NCBI GenBank assembly: GCA_027923505.1
Contig: BROI01000012.1
Span: 620,001-684,000 of the forward strand
Length of the DNA: 64,000 nucleotides
Reading direction: 5' to 3'
From: Mayamaea pseudoterrestris
Taxonomy: Eukaryota > Bacillariophyta > Bacillariophyceae > Sellaphorales > Sellaphoraceae
Positions 29,503 to 39,264 of the stretch are shown here, piece after piece (within the stretch, counting starts at the first letter, position 1; each line of letters begins with the position of its first letter). The position numbers and the translations under genes are program-made. The notes under the pieces were generated by a model. It worked only from the letters and a program-made list of their open reading frames with translations, had not been told where the DNA came from and did no database searches.

Positions 29503-31787
29503 CTAGCTGATGGAGTGCACAATCGTTTCGCGGACATTTTGAGGACCAAAGGTTTCGGTTGATGCGCAAATCTCCTCGTGTTTGATCTTGGAGCCTGAGG
29601 GTCTCGTCTCGACAGGTGCTGGATTCACCGCTCTGATTGGCGTTCTAGTTTTATATATCGTTTCTGATGCGGCTACTTTGAGCTGCTTAACCTTTCCAAT
29701 GAGCTCATCTAGCGATAGACAGTCGCAAGTCTTGGGGGCCAATTCCTCGCCATGCTCACATGGGCAGACGAATCGACGATGATCGGAGGAGATTTCCGAG
29801 CTGGCGGGGTAAGCCAGCACTGTCGATCCGTCAACAATTTGGAGAGGCGACCCTCCTAACGCGGTGGATACCAGTCGCCGACGTAGCGCAGCATCAAATG
29901 AAGCTTGACTCAAAAAATCATTTTCAATGGGCATTTGCCCTTTCGTTGCCAGGAGTAACTTGTGCGATTGCAGCAAACCAACAGTGGTGGGAAGAAGCGT
30001 AAATCCAGCTTGTTCGACTCGCCGCCTGTGTTCACTAATGGCCGTACCCTCGACAAAAGATGTTTCTTCGATTTTGAATGAAAAGAGTTGAAATGTCCTT
30101 GACTTGCCACTAGCATGCCATTTTGTGCCATGGACCGATAAATATCCTCGAAGGAGAAACGAGCCGCATTGGTGGCGTTAGAAGCACCAAAGAGAGATAC
30201 AGGGTCACTGCAAGGCACCGCAAACTGTTGTTAGAACATGACAGTGGAATAAATTATATGTAAGCACAGCTTGACTTACACGTCCAGTATCACCACGTCG
30301 TATTCGTATGTTGGTGACTGCCGGAACCAGTCCACGCCATTCGCGTACTCGATGGACACTCGAGTGTCGTCAAAGCAAGATAGAACATTGCTGCCAACTA
30401 GGTCGCTGCAGTTGCTCCAATCCATTAAGTGAGTGCGGGCTAGGCTAACCAAAGTTTCGTCTCTCTCAATGACCACCACTGACTGAACACTTTCGTGTCG
30501 AAGCACTTCTCGCAGGGCAGCTCCAGTTCCTCCTCCAACAATGACAACCTTGCGAGGATGTTCATGCATTAACATGGCCGGATGAACTAGCACTTCAATA
30601 TACTGCGCCTCGGTTAGCCGACGACTTTGGACAACACCATTCATCAGCAAAATTCGGTCAGGTTTGTAAAGATCCGCGTGCTGCGACTCGTACGAGCCAT
30701 TCGTCGCGTCCAGTGACCGCTCATGGTCGGCACGCCGTCTCGGATACCCAATCACATCGTACACTTCCAGCAAGTCGCCGTGGGAGGTTGTCCTTGACGT
30801 TACTCGTTCCTTGAGCTCATATTCCATCGACCCAAGCACATATCGCTCGAACAATGCTTGCTCGGCATCAGTTTCGTCATTGTCGTTGGAAAAGCCTCGT
30901 CGTTTGAGCGCCCACTTGCTCTGCGGCAGCGTCGTAGCCTTGGTTGGATCCGCCGATGGCACTCCAAAAAACTCTTGGAGTGCGTGGACGATCTCATGTA
31001 TGGCATCCTCTCGCTGAAATGTCATTAGGTCCAAGAGTATTACACCCTCATCCGGCCACGTGTGAAAGGTAATGTGGCTCTTGAGCATGACGCCTACACA
31101 AGTGACGCCGGTTGGAAAGAGCGCGTGGCAGTGAACCGAGAGTAATTGCAGATTGCCTCGTTGCGACGTATCAATCATGGCTTGGGACAGTCGACCCGCA
31201 TGATTGAGAAACAGCGAGTCAACGTGTTGAATATCAATGAGAATGTGCTGGCCTGATGAGTATGAATAATGAAAGTCTGTCGGTGATGGTGGTGGCTTTG
31301 ATTCGAAAGATGAAGCACTGGTATCAATCGCAGAAAAATCCTTGCGAGCCAACACGGATGTCGACGTCGCTGGAAACGATGTATCAAAGTTTCTTGCCGA
31401 GTAGACTGTAGATGGTAAGGACACATTCATCAAGTACGTCACCGGAGGAAGATCCATGTGACCATTTGCAATTGACTGCTCGTCTCCTATGATTTCGACC
31501 GTTAAAAGATTTCGTGAAGCATCCATTTGCAACCGACACGCTTGTCCGAAACCAAAGGAAAGCATCGACGCAACTAACAAAGAAGCGACCATGAAGGATC
31601 CCGGAAGGGCGAACCGAAAGGAAGACGGTAACATATCATCAACATGAAAGTCATGGTGAGACACAACCGACTCCTTCACTTTGATGTTGCTACCGAAAGA
31701 CTTCATTGTACCTCGTCGTCGGCTCTTGCCTGCCGCGATATTGTGGTTTGGTTCGTTGCAAGGGTCCCGAGCGACGTCCTTGCACAT
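29503..31787 (-). CDS. AdoMet decarboxylase-like / aminopropyltransferase fusion (copy A)
   Basis: Exon 1 is 31787-30280. The intron is 30279-30208 (GTAAGT...TTGCAG), and exon 2 is 30207-29503. A membrane segment (about 62-82) precedes a prokaryote-type AdoMetDC domain (about 172-276): HILIDIQHVD, LFPTGVTCVGVMLKSHITFH and TWPDEGVILLDLMTF. Serine 237 (KSH) is at the self-cleavage position that yields the pyruvoyl group. The family's following Cys (DxFTCG) is replaced by LMTFQ. The C-terminal domain is a spermidine-synthase fold: LLMNGVVQSRRLTEAQYIEV, VVIVGGGTGAALREVL and YDVVILDVDP. GGGDG is here GGGTG and YHE is YIE, so the amine or donor may differ. Exon 2 needs a one-base frame change near 30100 to reach GLLQSHKLLLATKG; copy B has four extra bases there. 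This may be a real break or a sequence error. Confidence 0.82.
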
Positions 31788-31961
31788 GACAAGATTTATA
31801 TCAAGGCCTTCCGGATGCTATTATGTCGACATGGGTCGACGGATGGCGAGGCAATGGAACGCTTCCAGGAAATGTTATGTGACCACGCGCGCTTATTTTC
31901 CAACGCGCAAGCCGAGTCGTTCGGCGAGCACGAAATTTCGAGAACCAATACGATTAATGCT

Positions 31962-32325
31962 GACGTAGTTTTCACTGGCACTCGTTTCATATTATTGCCT
32001 TGTGACGTAGTTTTCACTGGCACTTGTTTCGCATTATTGCCTTTTGACGCAATTGACATTGGCACTCGTTTCGTACTATTGCCTTGTGACGTAATTGACA
32101 CTGGCACTTGTTTCATACTATTGCCTCATGACGTAATTGACACTGGCACTCGCTTCGTGTTATTGTCTCATGACGTAGTTTCACTGTCTTTCGTTTCATA
32201 TTATTGCCTTATGACGTAATTGACACTGGCACTTGTTTCGCATTATAGCCTTATGGCGTAATTGACACTGGCACTTGTTTTTTACTATTGCCTCGTGACG
32301 TAATTGACACTGGCACTTGTTTCAT
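31962..32325. repeat. 42-bp tandem repeat with TGACGT boxes (locus 2)
   Basis: Nine units of 42 bp (one about 40) between the divergent decarboxylase/transferase and vWA/alpha-kinase-like genes. Most units have TGACGTAATTGACACTGGCA or TGACGTAGTTTTCACTGGCA. The left units match the locus-1 array upstream of NAA50 closely. Open frames through it are by-products of 42 being divisible by three. Confidence 0.92.
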
Positions 32326-32439
32326 GTTTAACCCCTGTCTGAATGTCGCGGCCTGTTGCCGATCTGGGCAGGCATCCGGGCGGCATACCTCGTTCATCAT
32401 CCATTGTTGCTTCCACCATGAACTACCTCGAAACAAACG

Positions 32440-34368
32440 ATGAATCATTGTAGCGCGCAATCCGTCATCTCTGGATTACATGGCCGAGAGCGTCGACAAG
32501 AACGCAACATTTCCAAGGATGATGGTAAGCTGGCGAAACGGTTTGGCATGAAGGAGTCGGCAGGAGGGTCGGAAGGTCTCGTCAAATATACCCACAAGGG
32601 AAATGTCTTCGTAATGAATCCTAGCGAAAATAAAGAAGTAACTTGCTACGTGAGCAACGACTATGCGTCACCATTCTCGGGGACGAGACGCACCGAACCA
32701 CTGTTTGTTCCCATGAAGCAGTGCTCGGGGCACAAGGAAGCTTGGCGCATGCTAAAGGATTATTCGACTCATACCATCTTTCTAGTCGACATGTCGTCGC
32801 TCATGAGACAGGATGACTTGGATGGAGCAAGGTGTCGATCGGACGGCATGTTTTACTCACTCGCCACCGGTTTTGTGGAATCTGCCTTGGAGCACAAAAA
32901 TTGCAATCAAGTTGTTAGCGTTATTCTCATGCATGACTCAAAGACAACAATTTACATGCGAAAGAAGCCCATGACCGAGACTATTTATAATCAGATTATC
33001 AATTTGAGGGAGTGGAATACCTTTCGGCCCAATGGCGACTGTGATTACGTTGATGCCCTGCGAACGGCAAGACGAATCATGAGGAAGTCGCTGCCTGGCT
33101 GTCAATTCAATTTATGCATTATTGCAAATGACGTTGCAATGGCACCAATACAAAATGATATAACAAACGGCTCGGCTCATCTTGTTGAAGGAAATATGTT
33201 GAAAATGATTACGAAAGTCGCACGAGAATTTTCGCGACGACTCTTTATGAACTGCATTGGAATCGGCCATGAGTCCGATTCCTTTACTGTACTCAAACGT
33301 ATGATGGCGAAAGCAAGACAACTGGCTCTTAAGTGCAATTTTCATCGGTGCAATCTGGATGTTCATTCTCTGTCCGAGGCACTGTCAATTTTGGGGCGAG
33401 CCAGTGCGGATGGTGCGACTTCTGCTCCGACACTACACCGCCCCCACCTCCCTAGAACCATTGCTAAGGCATATACATGGAATGCAGCAACAAGTGACTA
33501 TGAATTGCTCATCGATCGCCGATGCCAATCCTGTTATGTACTTGTTGGAGACGAGTCGCTCACGGCTGACCTACAACACGGCTGGAAATGCGCGAGCTGC
33601 CAGGCTTGCTTCTTTTGTGTCGCCTGCATGAACCATTTTACGTGGCACCTGGGGTCTCCACAATGCATAAAAGCGGCATCAAAACATGAGGACATGGTTC
33701 AGGCAACGATTCCGTCATACTCAGTTTTGATACAATATGATGCGCCGATTCATTACGTCGCATTTTCCGGTCGACAGCTGCGTTTCATAGATCAGAATGC
33801 TCAAGTGATTGAATCATGCTTTACCAGTCGCGAACTTAGTGGAAGCAACTTCGATCAAGTTGGGGTTGTATTGATGAATGAAATCAAACGTCTAGGGCAA
33901 ACGCGAGCTGTAATTGCGGAGTTCGCCGGTCGCTTTAACGCAGAACTCGACAGGCGACAGCCGCATCATCATTACTTACGACTGCGAGTTGCTCTTCCAA
34001 TAATTATAGAGATTGAGGGCGGATGTTGTTATTTGGCGAGCGAGCAAGGACCATGCGACAAGGTGGTAAGCGATTCAGCTTACGTTGGCGACACGAGAGA
34101 ACTTCTTGACGCTTTCACCCACTACACATACGCAAGAAGCAACAATACTTATCTGGCTGTGGCAACAACCGACATTCCAGCGTTACAAGCGAATCAGCTA
34201 CTTTTGAAGAATGTCATACTCTACGCAAAGTCTAAATTATCAATTTCGGACGATATCATGACTTTTAATGCGTATGAAAGTTATTATCGACAGTCGCATG
34301 ATTGCAACAAAGTGTGTCATAGCCTTGGACTGTCAGTAAGTGGTCGACTCAGAAACCTTTATATATGA
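32440..34368 (+). CDS. vWA / Cys-rich / alpha-kinase-like protein (copy A)
   Basis: 642 residues, one exon. A von Willebrand A-like domain (about 105-310) opens with HTIFLVDMSSLMRQ, where DMS (117-119) is the start of a MIDAS-like site whose last Ser is missing. A compact zinc-type cluster follows: CQSC at 362-365, then Cys 384, 387, 390, 393 and 396. Residues about 425-632 resemble an alpha-kinase: AEFAGRFNAELDRRQ, GGCCYLASEQGPCDK, LLDAFTHYTYARSNNTYLAV and DCNKVCHSLGL (family AFSHFTY... and NxxCxxLGL). The family DxQG metal-binding motif reads ATTD, so activity is doubtful. vWA plus alpha-kinase is known from Dictyostelium VwkA. There is no signal peptide. The ATG lies just after the 42-bp array. 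It may act as a (pseudo)kinase or scaffold. Confidence 0.72.
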   Translation: MNHCSAQSVISGLHGRERRQERNISKDDGKLAKRFGMKESAGGSEGLVKYTHKGNVFVMNPSENKEVTCYVSNDYASPFSGTRRTEPLFVPMKQCSGHKEAWRMLKDYSTHTIFLVDMSSLMRQDDLDGARCRSDGMFYSLATGFVESALEHKNCNQVVSVILMHDSKTTIYMRKKPMTETIYNQIINLREWNTFRPNGDCDYVDALRTARRIMRKSLPGCQFNLCIIANDVAMAPIQNDITNGSAHLVEGNMLKMITKVAREFSRRLFMNCIGIGHESDSFTVLKRMMAKARQLALKCNFHRCNLDVHSLSEALSILGRASADGATSAPTLHRPHLPRTIAKAYTWNAATSDYELLIDRRCQSCYVLVGDESLTADLQHGWKCASCQACFFCVACMNHFTWHLGSPQCIKAASKHEDMVQATIPSYSVLIQYDAPIHYVAFSGRQLRFIDQNAQVIESCFTSRELSGSNFDQVGVVLMNEIKRLGQTRAVIAEFAGRFNAELDRRQPHHHYLRLRVALPIIIEIEGGCCYLASEQGPCDKVVSDSAYVGDTRELLDAFTHYTYARSNNTYLAVATTDIPALQANQLLLKNVILYAKSKLSISDDIMTFNAYESYYRQSHDCNKVCHSLGLSVSGRLRNLYI

Positions 34369-34429
34369 CACGCAACAATCAACACAAGAATAATTGGCAG
34401 GCGCCAGAAGCCACTGGCGATCGGGTGTT

Positions 34430-34501
34430 AATCATACGCACACCTTGTTCGCGCATTTGCGTGAGAATCATACGCACACTTTGTTCGCGCATTTGCGTGA
34501 G
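34430..34501. repeat. 36-bp direct duplication at the M11 gene 3' end (copy A)
   Basis: Two adjacent 36-bp units beginning AATCATACGCACAC and ending TTTGCGTGAG differ at one base. The stop codon of the M11 gene lies in the right unit, so the left unit repeats the last codons downstream of the stop. The same pair is at 53154-53225. Confidence 0.9.
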
Positions 34502-36059
34502 CCGCAACAGTCATTAGAAACGGTGCATCGGCGCAGCCTTTTGCGGCATCGGGAGCACCGGCTAGATCCACTGGCGCGTTTGATACATTTGAGCGCGTTA
34601 CAGCAGTCTTGAGTAGCGGAGCATTTGCTTGCTACTGGAGAGCAAGTTTTTCCGCCGACAGCAAGGATTGTTAAAGGTACATCCTTGCCGCAATATGAGC
34701 GTCCGAAGCCGATACTGATCACCATCGCATCAACATCTAAATCAGCGTTATACACGCGCCGACAGACTGTGACGATCATTTGGCGGCCAGACCCTTGGTA
34801 GTTGTTGTCAACAAAGCGTCCACCAACGCCTAAACCTGCTACGCTATTGCTGTACAATGAGCCGTCTTGGGTTATGGTAACAAGATCAGCTTTTGCCTGA
34901 GTGTGCAAGTTGAAACCTTTCGCGCGATTGTATTGAATGGCATAGTTCCCCACCGTGATCAAGACAGGACTGTTGGTTGCCTTGCGATAGTCTGCGAAGG
35001 AAGTGAGTTTAACCTTCACACCACCTTCGAATGGATTAACGTCTATCTTGCGATTTTTGTACCAGCCGAGCTGATTATTTTTGATGCCATTGAAGCACAT
35101 CAGAGGCCAATCGGTCGACGTATAAGAAAATCCCTGCGTGAGAGCCTAGTGTGAGAGCTTGCTATCGGTTGTTGCTTACTATGAATGTAACCACGTACCA
35201 TGAACCCTGTAGCGTCACCGTATGATTGAGAACCAAGTCCTGAATGCAGCAGACCAAGTGAATGGCCCATTTCGTGCATGAGTGCAGACAGCGATGTGCA
35301 CCAAGTATCCTTCATATTCAAACGCCACCCGTTCACTACCGCCACTGAGGTCCATTCCAAATTGTCAGGAGGCTGGCAAAAGATGACCTTGTCCGCAAGG
35401 TCGGTCATCGAATCTGCATTTAGAATATCCAAGACCTTTGCTTCGGATGCAGCTGCGAGGTCCGCGGGCGACGTATAATATGAACGCTGACGGGGGAGCG
35501 TGATTTCCATCGCTCGCGCTTCGCGAAACCGGAGCTTGCCAAAGGAGCATGCTTTGTACTGTGACGCCATGCTAGTTCCTGTCCCAAGAATGTGTGTTCT
35601 GAGGTCATTTAAACTCGCGGAAGGTGCGTATCCATCGCTGCTCGATACTCGGACAATCATCACCGACAACGTTCCGGTCGTCGTCAAGGTGGTAGCGACC
35701 GCATTTGATGGTTGATACTCGGCAATTGTAAATGTGGAATTGGTAGCCAAATCAAGCTCATACTCTCCATAAAGTGACGCATGTTCGGCGTGAACATACA
35801 AGGTGCCATTCAGTAATCGACGTTCAGCGGACGCATCCATCATGTCTTGAGGCAGTTCGATTGGCACAATGGCGTCGCTCTCGGTGCCATCATCCATAAC
35901 GGGGATGCAGAGCGTTTCCATCGATGCTGCGGCTGTGACGACGCGACAGAGAAGCTTTTTGTTGGTTGCATGCGAGGAAGCCGTATCTTTGCTTGTCTCA
36001 TGGCCGCTCACCACCAGAAGAAGCATTGCACCCAGGATCAAAAGTGGAAATCGCGTCAT
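34468..36059 (-). CDS. Secreted M11 (gametolysin-type) metalloprotease with Cys-rich tail (copy A)
   Basis: Exon 1 is 36059-35199, the intron is 35198-35134 (GTACGT...CGCAG, 65 nt), and exon 2 is 35133-34468; 508 residues. The signal peptide is 1-19 (MTRFPLLILGAMLLLVVSG). The zinc site HEMGHSLGLLH (262-272) has the HExxHxxGxxH ligands. The splice reads GDATGFM|GFSYTSTDWPLMCFN, matching the gametolysin pattern GDxxxxMG...CFNAxKxxQLGW. M11 enzymes cut glycoprotein walls, as in Chlamydomonas mating. The last 60 residues hold two knottin-like Cys modules (CSATQDCCNALKC and CTVSNDCCGSRKC), perhaps for substrate binding or stability. It is likely exported and acts on the wall or on extracellular protein. 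Confidence 0.88.
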
Positions 36060-36328
36060 TGTACTCGTAGTACCTTTATTGAAACATAATGGGCGGATGA
36101 GCCTATTTGTGCAGCGTGGATATAGCCCATGGCTTTCGCCGCGATGGCTTCACGCTGATTATCCACGCTGCGAGCTGGTCTCGTTATAACGCAGCGGAAG
36201 GTGCGCTGTATGTACGAGTTCAAGCAACCAAAGTCGAATAATACGTACGGAAGAGGTGCTTTTGCATGCCACAAAGATAGCTAAAAATGTCAATAATCAT
36301 ATCAGTGGCATACTATTATTGAAACGAT

Positions 36329-37473
36329 CTATTCGACAATGCTCCACAATACTTCCTCGCCAGCTCGCAGAGGCGTCACCGTCTGCTCGTTTCCAAACTG
36401 CATTGACTTTGGAACAGTCCAGCTTTTCTTCTCTAGCACTAGTGTGTCTGTCGACCGCGAAAGGCCATAATGATCCGCTCCAAACGAGCTGCAAAAGTCT
36501 TCCAGCTTGTCCAAGGCACCGAATCGATCAAAGGCTTCTGCATACAATTCCACAGCGGCATGAGCCGAAAATACGCCGGCGCATCCACAGGCCGACTCTT
36601 TACGCGTCGTGGCGTGCGGCGCCGAGTCGGTGCCAAGAAAGAATTTCGGACTGCCTACAGTGGCAGCCTCGAGGAGCGCCTGTCGATGGACTTCGGCTTT
36701 TAGAATGGGAAGGCAGTACAAGTGAGGACGAATGCCACCCACAAGCATGTCTGCGTGTCACAAGATGTATGAGTAAATGAAATGTCAAATGTGCGTGCTC
36801 TTGCCTTATAAATGATGCACTTACGATTTCTGTTGTATAGCAGGTGGTGGCATGTAATGCTCGCCTTGACAGTGTCAGGAGCGCTCTTGACATACTCAAC
36901 CGCCTCCTTTGTGGAAATATGCTCCATTGTAATCTTGAGTGTTGGAAAATCATTGACGAGTGGCTTCATGACTCGCTCAATGAAGATTGGTTCACGCTCG
37001 AATATGTCAGCGTCCGTGACTTCGGAGTGAATGCAAAGCATCATGTTTTGACGATTGAGCTCCTTGAGCGCGTCATAGCAGTTGCGAATATCCGTCACGC
37101 CAAAGTCACTGTTAGTCGTTGCGCCTGCTGGGTAGTACTTGCAGCCGACAATGCCTGCTTGAGCTGCTTTGGTGATTTCGTCAGCCGTTGTTTTATCCGT
37201 TAAGTATAGCGTCATGAGCGGCTCCATGGTGCTGCCGTCTGGCAACGAGTCAGTAATATGCTGCTTGTATTCAAGTGCCTGCTTTGTAGTAGTCACTGGA
37301 GGAACCAAGTTGGGCATGATCAAGCATCGTCCAAACCGCTTGCATGCGTGTTGGAGAATCAACTTGGTTTGCAATCCGTCGCGAGCATGGTGGTGAAAGT
37401 CATCCGGCAGGCGAATCGTGACGCGAGTTCCGGGAGCAGAGACACCAACTGGAGTCTCATTGTGTAAAGACAT
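36329..37473 (-). CDS. Dihydroorotase (copy A), two exons
   Basis: Exon 1 is 37473-36825 and exon 2 is 36750-36329. The 74-nt intron is C|GTAAGT...CGCAG; the product is 356 residues. The enzyme closes carbamoyl aspartate to dihydroorotate in pyrimidine synthesis. All landmarks of the bacterial-type (PyrC/URA4) class are seen: [11 protein letters not shown] with metal ligands H27 and H29, the carboxylated lysine K112 in [63 protein letters not shown] and the catalytic Asp in [11 protein letters not shown]. The length is normal. It is divergent from the SPO11-like gene with 255 bp between. Copy B keeps the same residues. Confidence 0.95.
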
Positions 37474-37728
37474 GTCAATATTGTAGATGTAGAATTAAAC
37501 GGTAGACTTGGGACATGGAGAGATTAGTCGACCAAGCAATGCATTGTGTCGGCAGGTAGGCAAAGATCTTCATGGTTGTCACGCGAAGGAAGCATTCAGT
37601 ACCGGTGCGATGATTGATGATTGATGCAGCCGCTGCAACAATCGTGAAGATCTTTGTCGTCACTGCGATGCTGCTCTCTCTATATCTTTGCAACGAGCGT
37701 AGCATTCACTTAATGACGAAATGCAACA

Positions 37729-39171
37729 ATGGATGGATTTGACTGGATGAACGATTGTAGCGACGGCGATGACCAAGGCAATGACGCTGACGCCGACGAC
37801 AAGTCACAATCGTCGTCCTCGTCCTCTTCCAGCATTACCTCTTCCTCGCATCCTCGGCCGTCCCTTTCACAATGCACTCGCGAGGACGATTCTGATATAT
37901 TCTTGCTAGCTCCAGCAGTCATTCCCGAACAACCGGAAATTAGTTCAGACGAAGTCCTTCGACGAATTGAAGACTTTGCTGCAAGCTTCATTGATCAACT
38001 CGACAATTCGCACTCATTCCCAATGCTGCAAAGCTACAATGATCCGGCTGCGACAACTGACAACGACGACGACATGCCTGCCATGAAACAAATCAGCAAA
38101 CGCTTCACTGCCCTCCATCAGTCACGATCCTATACGAGCATTTGGTTAGTCCTTTCCTTTTGTCACTCCTTGCTGCGCTCCAATCGCACCGCCACCAACC
38201 GCGAAGTGTACTACCACTATGTCACTCACTTTCGCAAGCAGCGCGAGTGCGATGCGGCTATTTTGGATGTTGCCTTGTTGCTGCAGGTTCCACGCATGGC
38301 GCTTGGTCTAAAGGCGTCTCCCAAGGGATGGTACTGTGGTTGCGTGTTGCTTATCAGTGACAATGTTCATGACAGCAAAGACGGTAGCGACAAAGAAAAC
38401 GTTGGTGAAAGAAAAGAAGAAAACATTCTTTGCGACGGCCGCAAGCTATCCAGTCCCAATGGCTTTCCCGTTACATCCGAGTGGCTCATGGGTAAGCATC
38501 GGCGCAACTTTACCATTCGCTCCACGAACGAGTGCATTTGCATTCTCGTCATTGAAAAGGAGGGTGTCTACAATCGTCTAGCGGAGGATCGCTTCTTTGA
38601 CAATTATCCATGCGTCTTGGTCTGTGGCAAGGGCTTTCCCGACTTGGCGACGCGAGCGTGCGTCTACACGCTCTCCAATGAACTGGACTTGCCAGTATGG
38701 GGTGTCGCGGATTGTGATCCATATGGAATACTGGTCTTACATTGCTACATGTATGGCAACAATGCGCAGCTGGGCGTTGATGGAGGGTCTCGGTATGGAG
38801 TTCCCATTCAGTGGGTTGGATTACGACCGTCGCAAGTTCCGCACATTGCCACGGACAAGAACGAGCTTCCAAGTCAATGTCTCATGGAATTGACGGACAA
38901 GGATCGCAAGGTAGTGGAGTCTATATTGGCACGAGAGGATCATCGTTGGACAAACTTTGGCGACAACGATCGACGCGTTGCTGAAATGGAAACCATGCTG
39001 GAAGATGGGTATAAGGTGGAGCTCGAGGCATTCAACTGGATTGGCATGGACTACTTTTCCGAGTGGCTCGGCAAGATTTTCGAGCACTATTTACAAGTAA
39101 ATAAGCCAAATTCTGATGCAGGAGACTCTGAAATTGATGTCGAACAACTTGGATGGATGGAGATTATCTAA
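37729..39171 (+). CDS. SPO11 / topoisomerase VI subunit A homologue (copy A)
   Basis: 480 residues, one exon. After an acidic Ser-rich N-terminus (1-70) comes the TP6A N-domain with the catalytic-tyrosine segment TNREVYYHYVTHFRKQ (one of Y161/Y162), followed by ECDAAILDVALLLQVPR and LKASPKGWYCG. The Toprim part has ILVIEKEGVYNRL (Glu 276), CGKGFPDLATR and the DxD pair in VADCDPYG (328, 330). SPO11 makes meiotic double-strand breaks; plants and algae also have a third form in topoisomerase VI. Which paralogue this is cannot be fixed by eye. An insertion around 215-245 is not conserved between copies. The 69-bp minisatellite begins about 95 bp after the stop. Confidence 0.92.
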   Translation: MDGFDWMNDCSDGDDQGNDADADDKSQSSSSSSSSITSSSHPRPSLSQCTREDDSDIFLLAPAVIPEQPEISSDEVLRRIEDFAASFIDQLDNSHSFPMLQSYNDPAATTDNDDDMPAMKQISKRFTALHQSRSYTSIWLVLSFCHSLLRSNRTATNREVYYHYVTHFRKQRECDAAILDVALLLQVPRMALGLKASPKGWYCGCVLLISDNVHDSKDGSDKENVGERKEENILCDGRKLSSPNGFPVTSEWLMGKHRRNFTIRSTNECICILVIEKEGVYNRLAEDRFFDNYPCVLVCGKGFPDLATRACVYTLSNELDLPVWGVADCDPYGILVLHCYMYGNNAQLGVDGGSRYGVPIQWVGLRPSQVPHIATDKNELPSQCLMELTDKDRKVVESILAREDHRWTNFGDNDRRVAEMETMLEDGYKVELEAFNWIGMDYFSEWLGKIFEHYLQVNKPNSDAGDSEIDVEQLGWMEII

Positions 39172-39264
39172 TGTTGCTCTTTGTTCTTGTTTGTATCGAC
39201 ATGTCATTCCTGCATAAACATAATGCACATATATTATGATTGAGCATTGTTTTACATTACTGCA

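Larger units (their letters stand above)
29482..39262. repeat. Segmental duplication, copy A
   Basis: About 9.8 kb with five genes, repeated at 48193-58000 in the same orientation. Within 31851-37490 the offset is exactly 18,724; across the SPO11-like gene it is 18,740. The left end is at AGCATACATTTC in the 3' UTR of the decarboxylase/transferase gene, and the right end is where the 69-bp minisatellite begins. Confidence 0.95.

Noticed and set aside
31644-32219. 191-codon plus-strand frame through the 42-bp array
   Set aside because: It begins antisense to the decarboxylase/transferase gene and consists mostly of translated 42-bp units.
31962-32325. CRISPR-like array
   Set aside because: Units are contiguous with no unique spacers, and the DNA is eukaryotic nuclear sequence with introns. 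The same holds for the 69-bp arrays.
34394-34612. Small plus-strand protein with a repeated HTHTLFAHLRE
   Set aside because: The repeat is the 36-bp duplication at the 3' end of the M11 gene read on the wrong strand.
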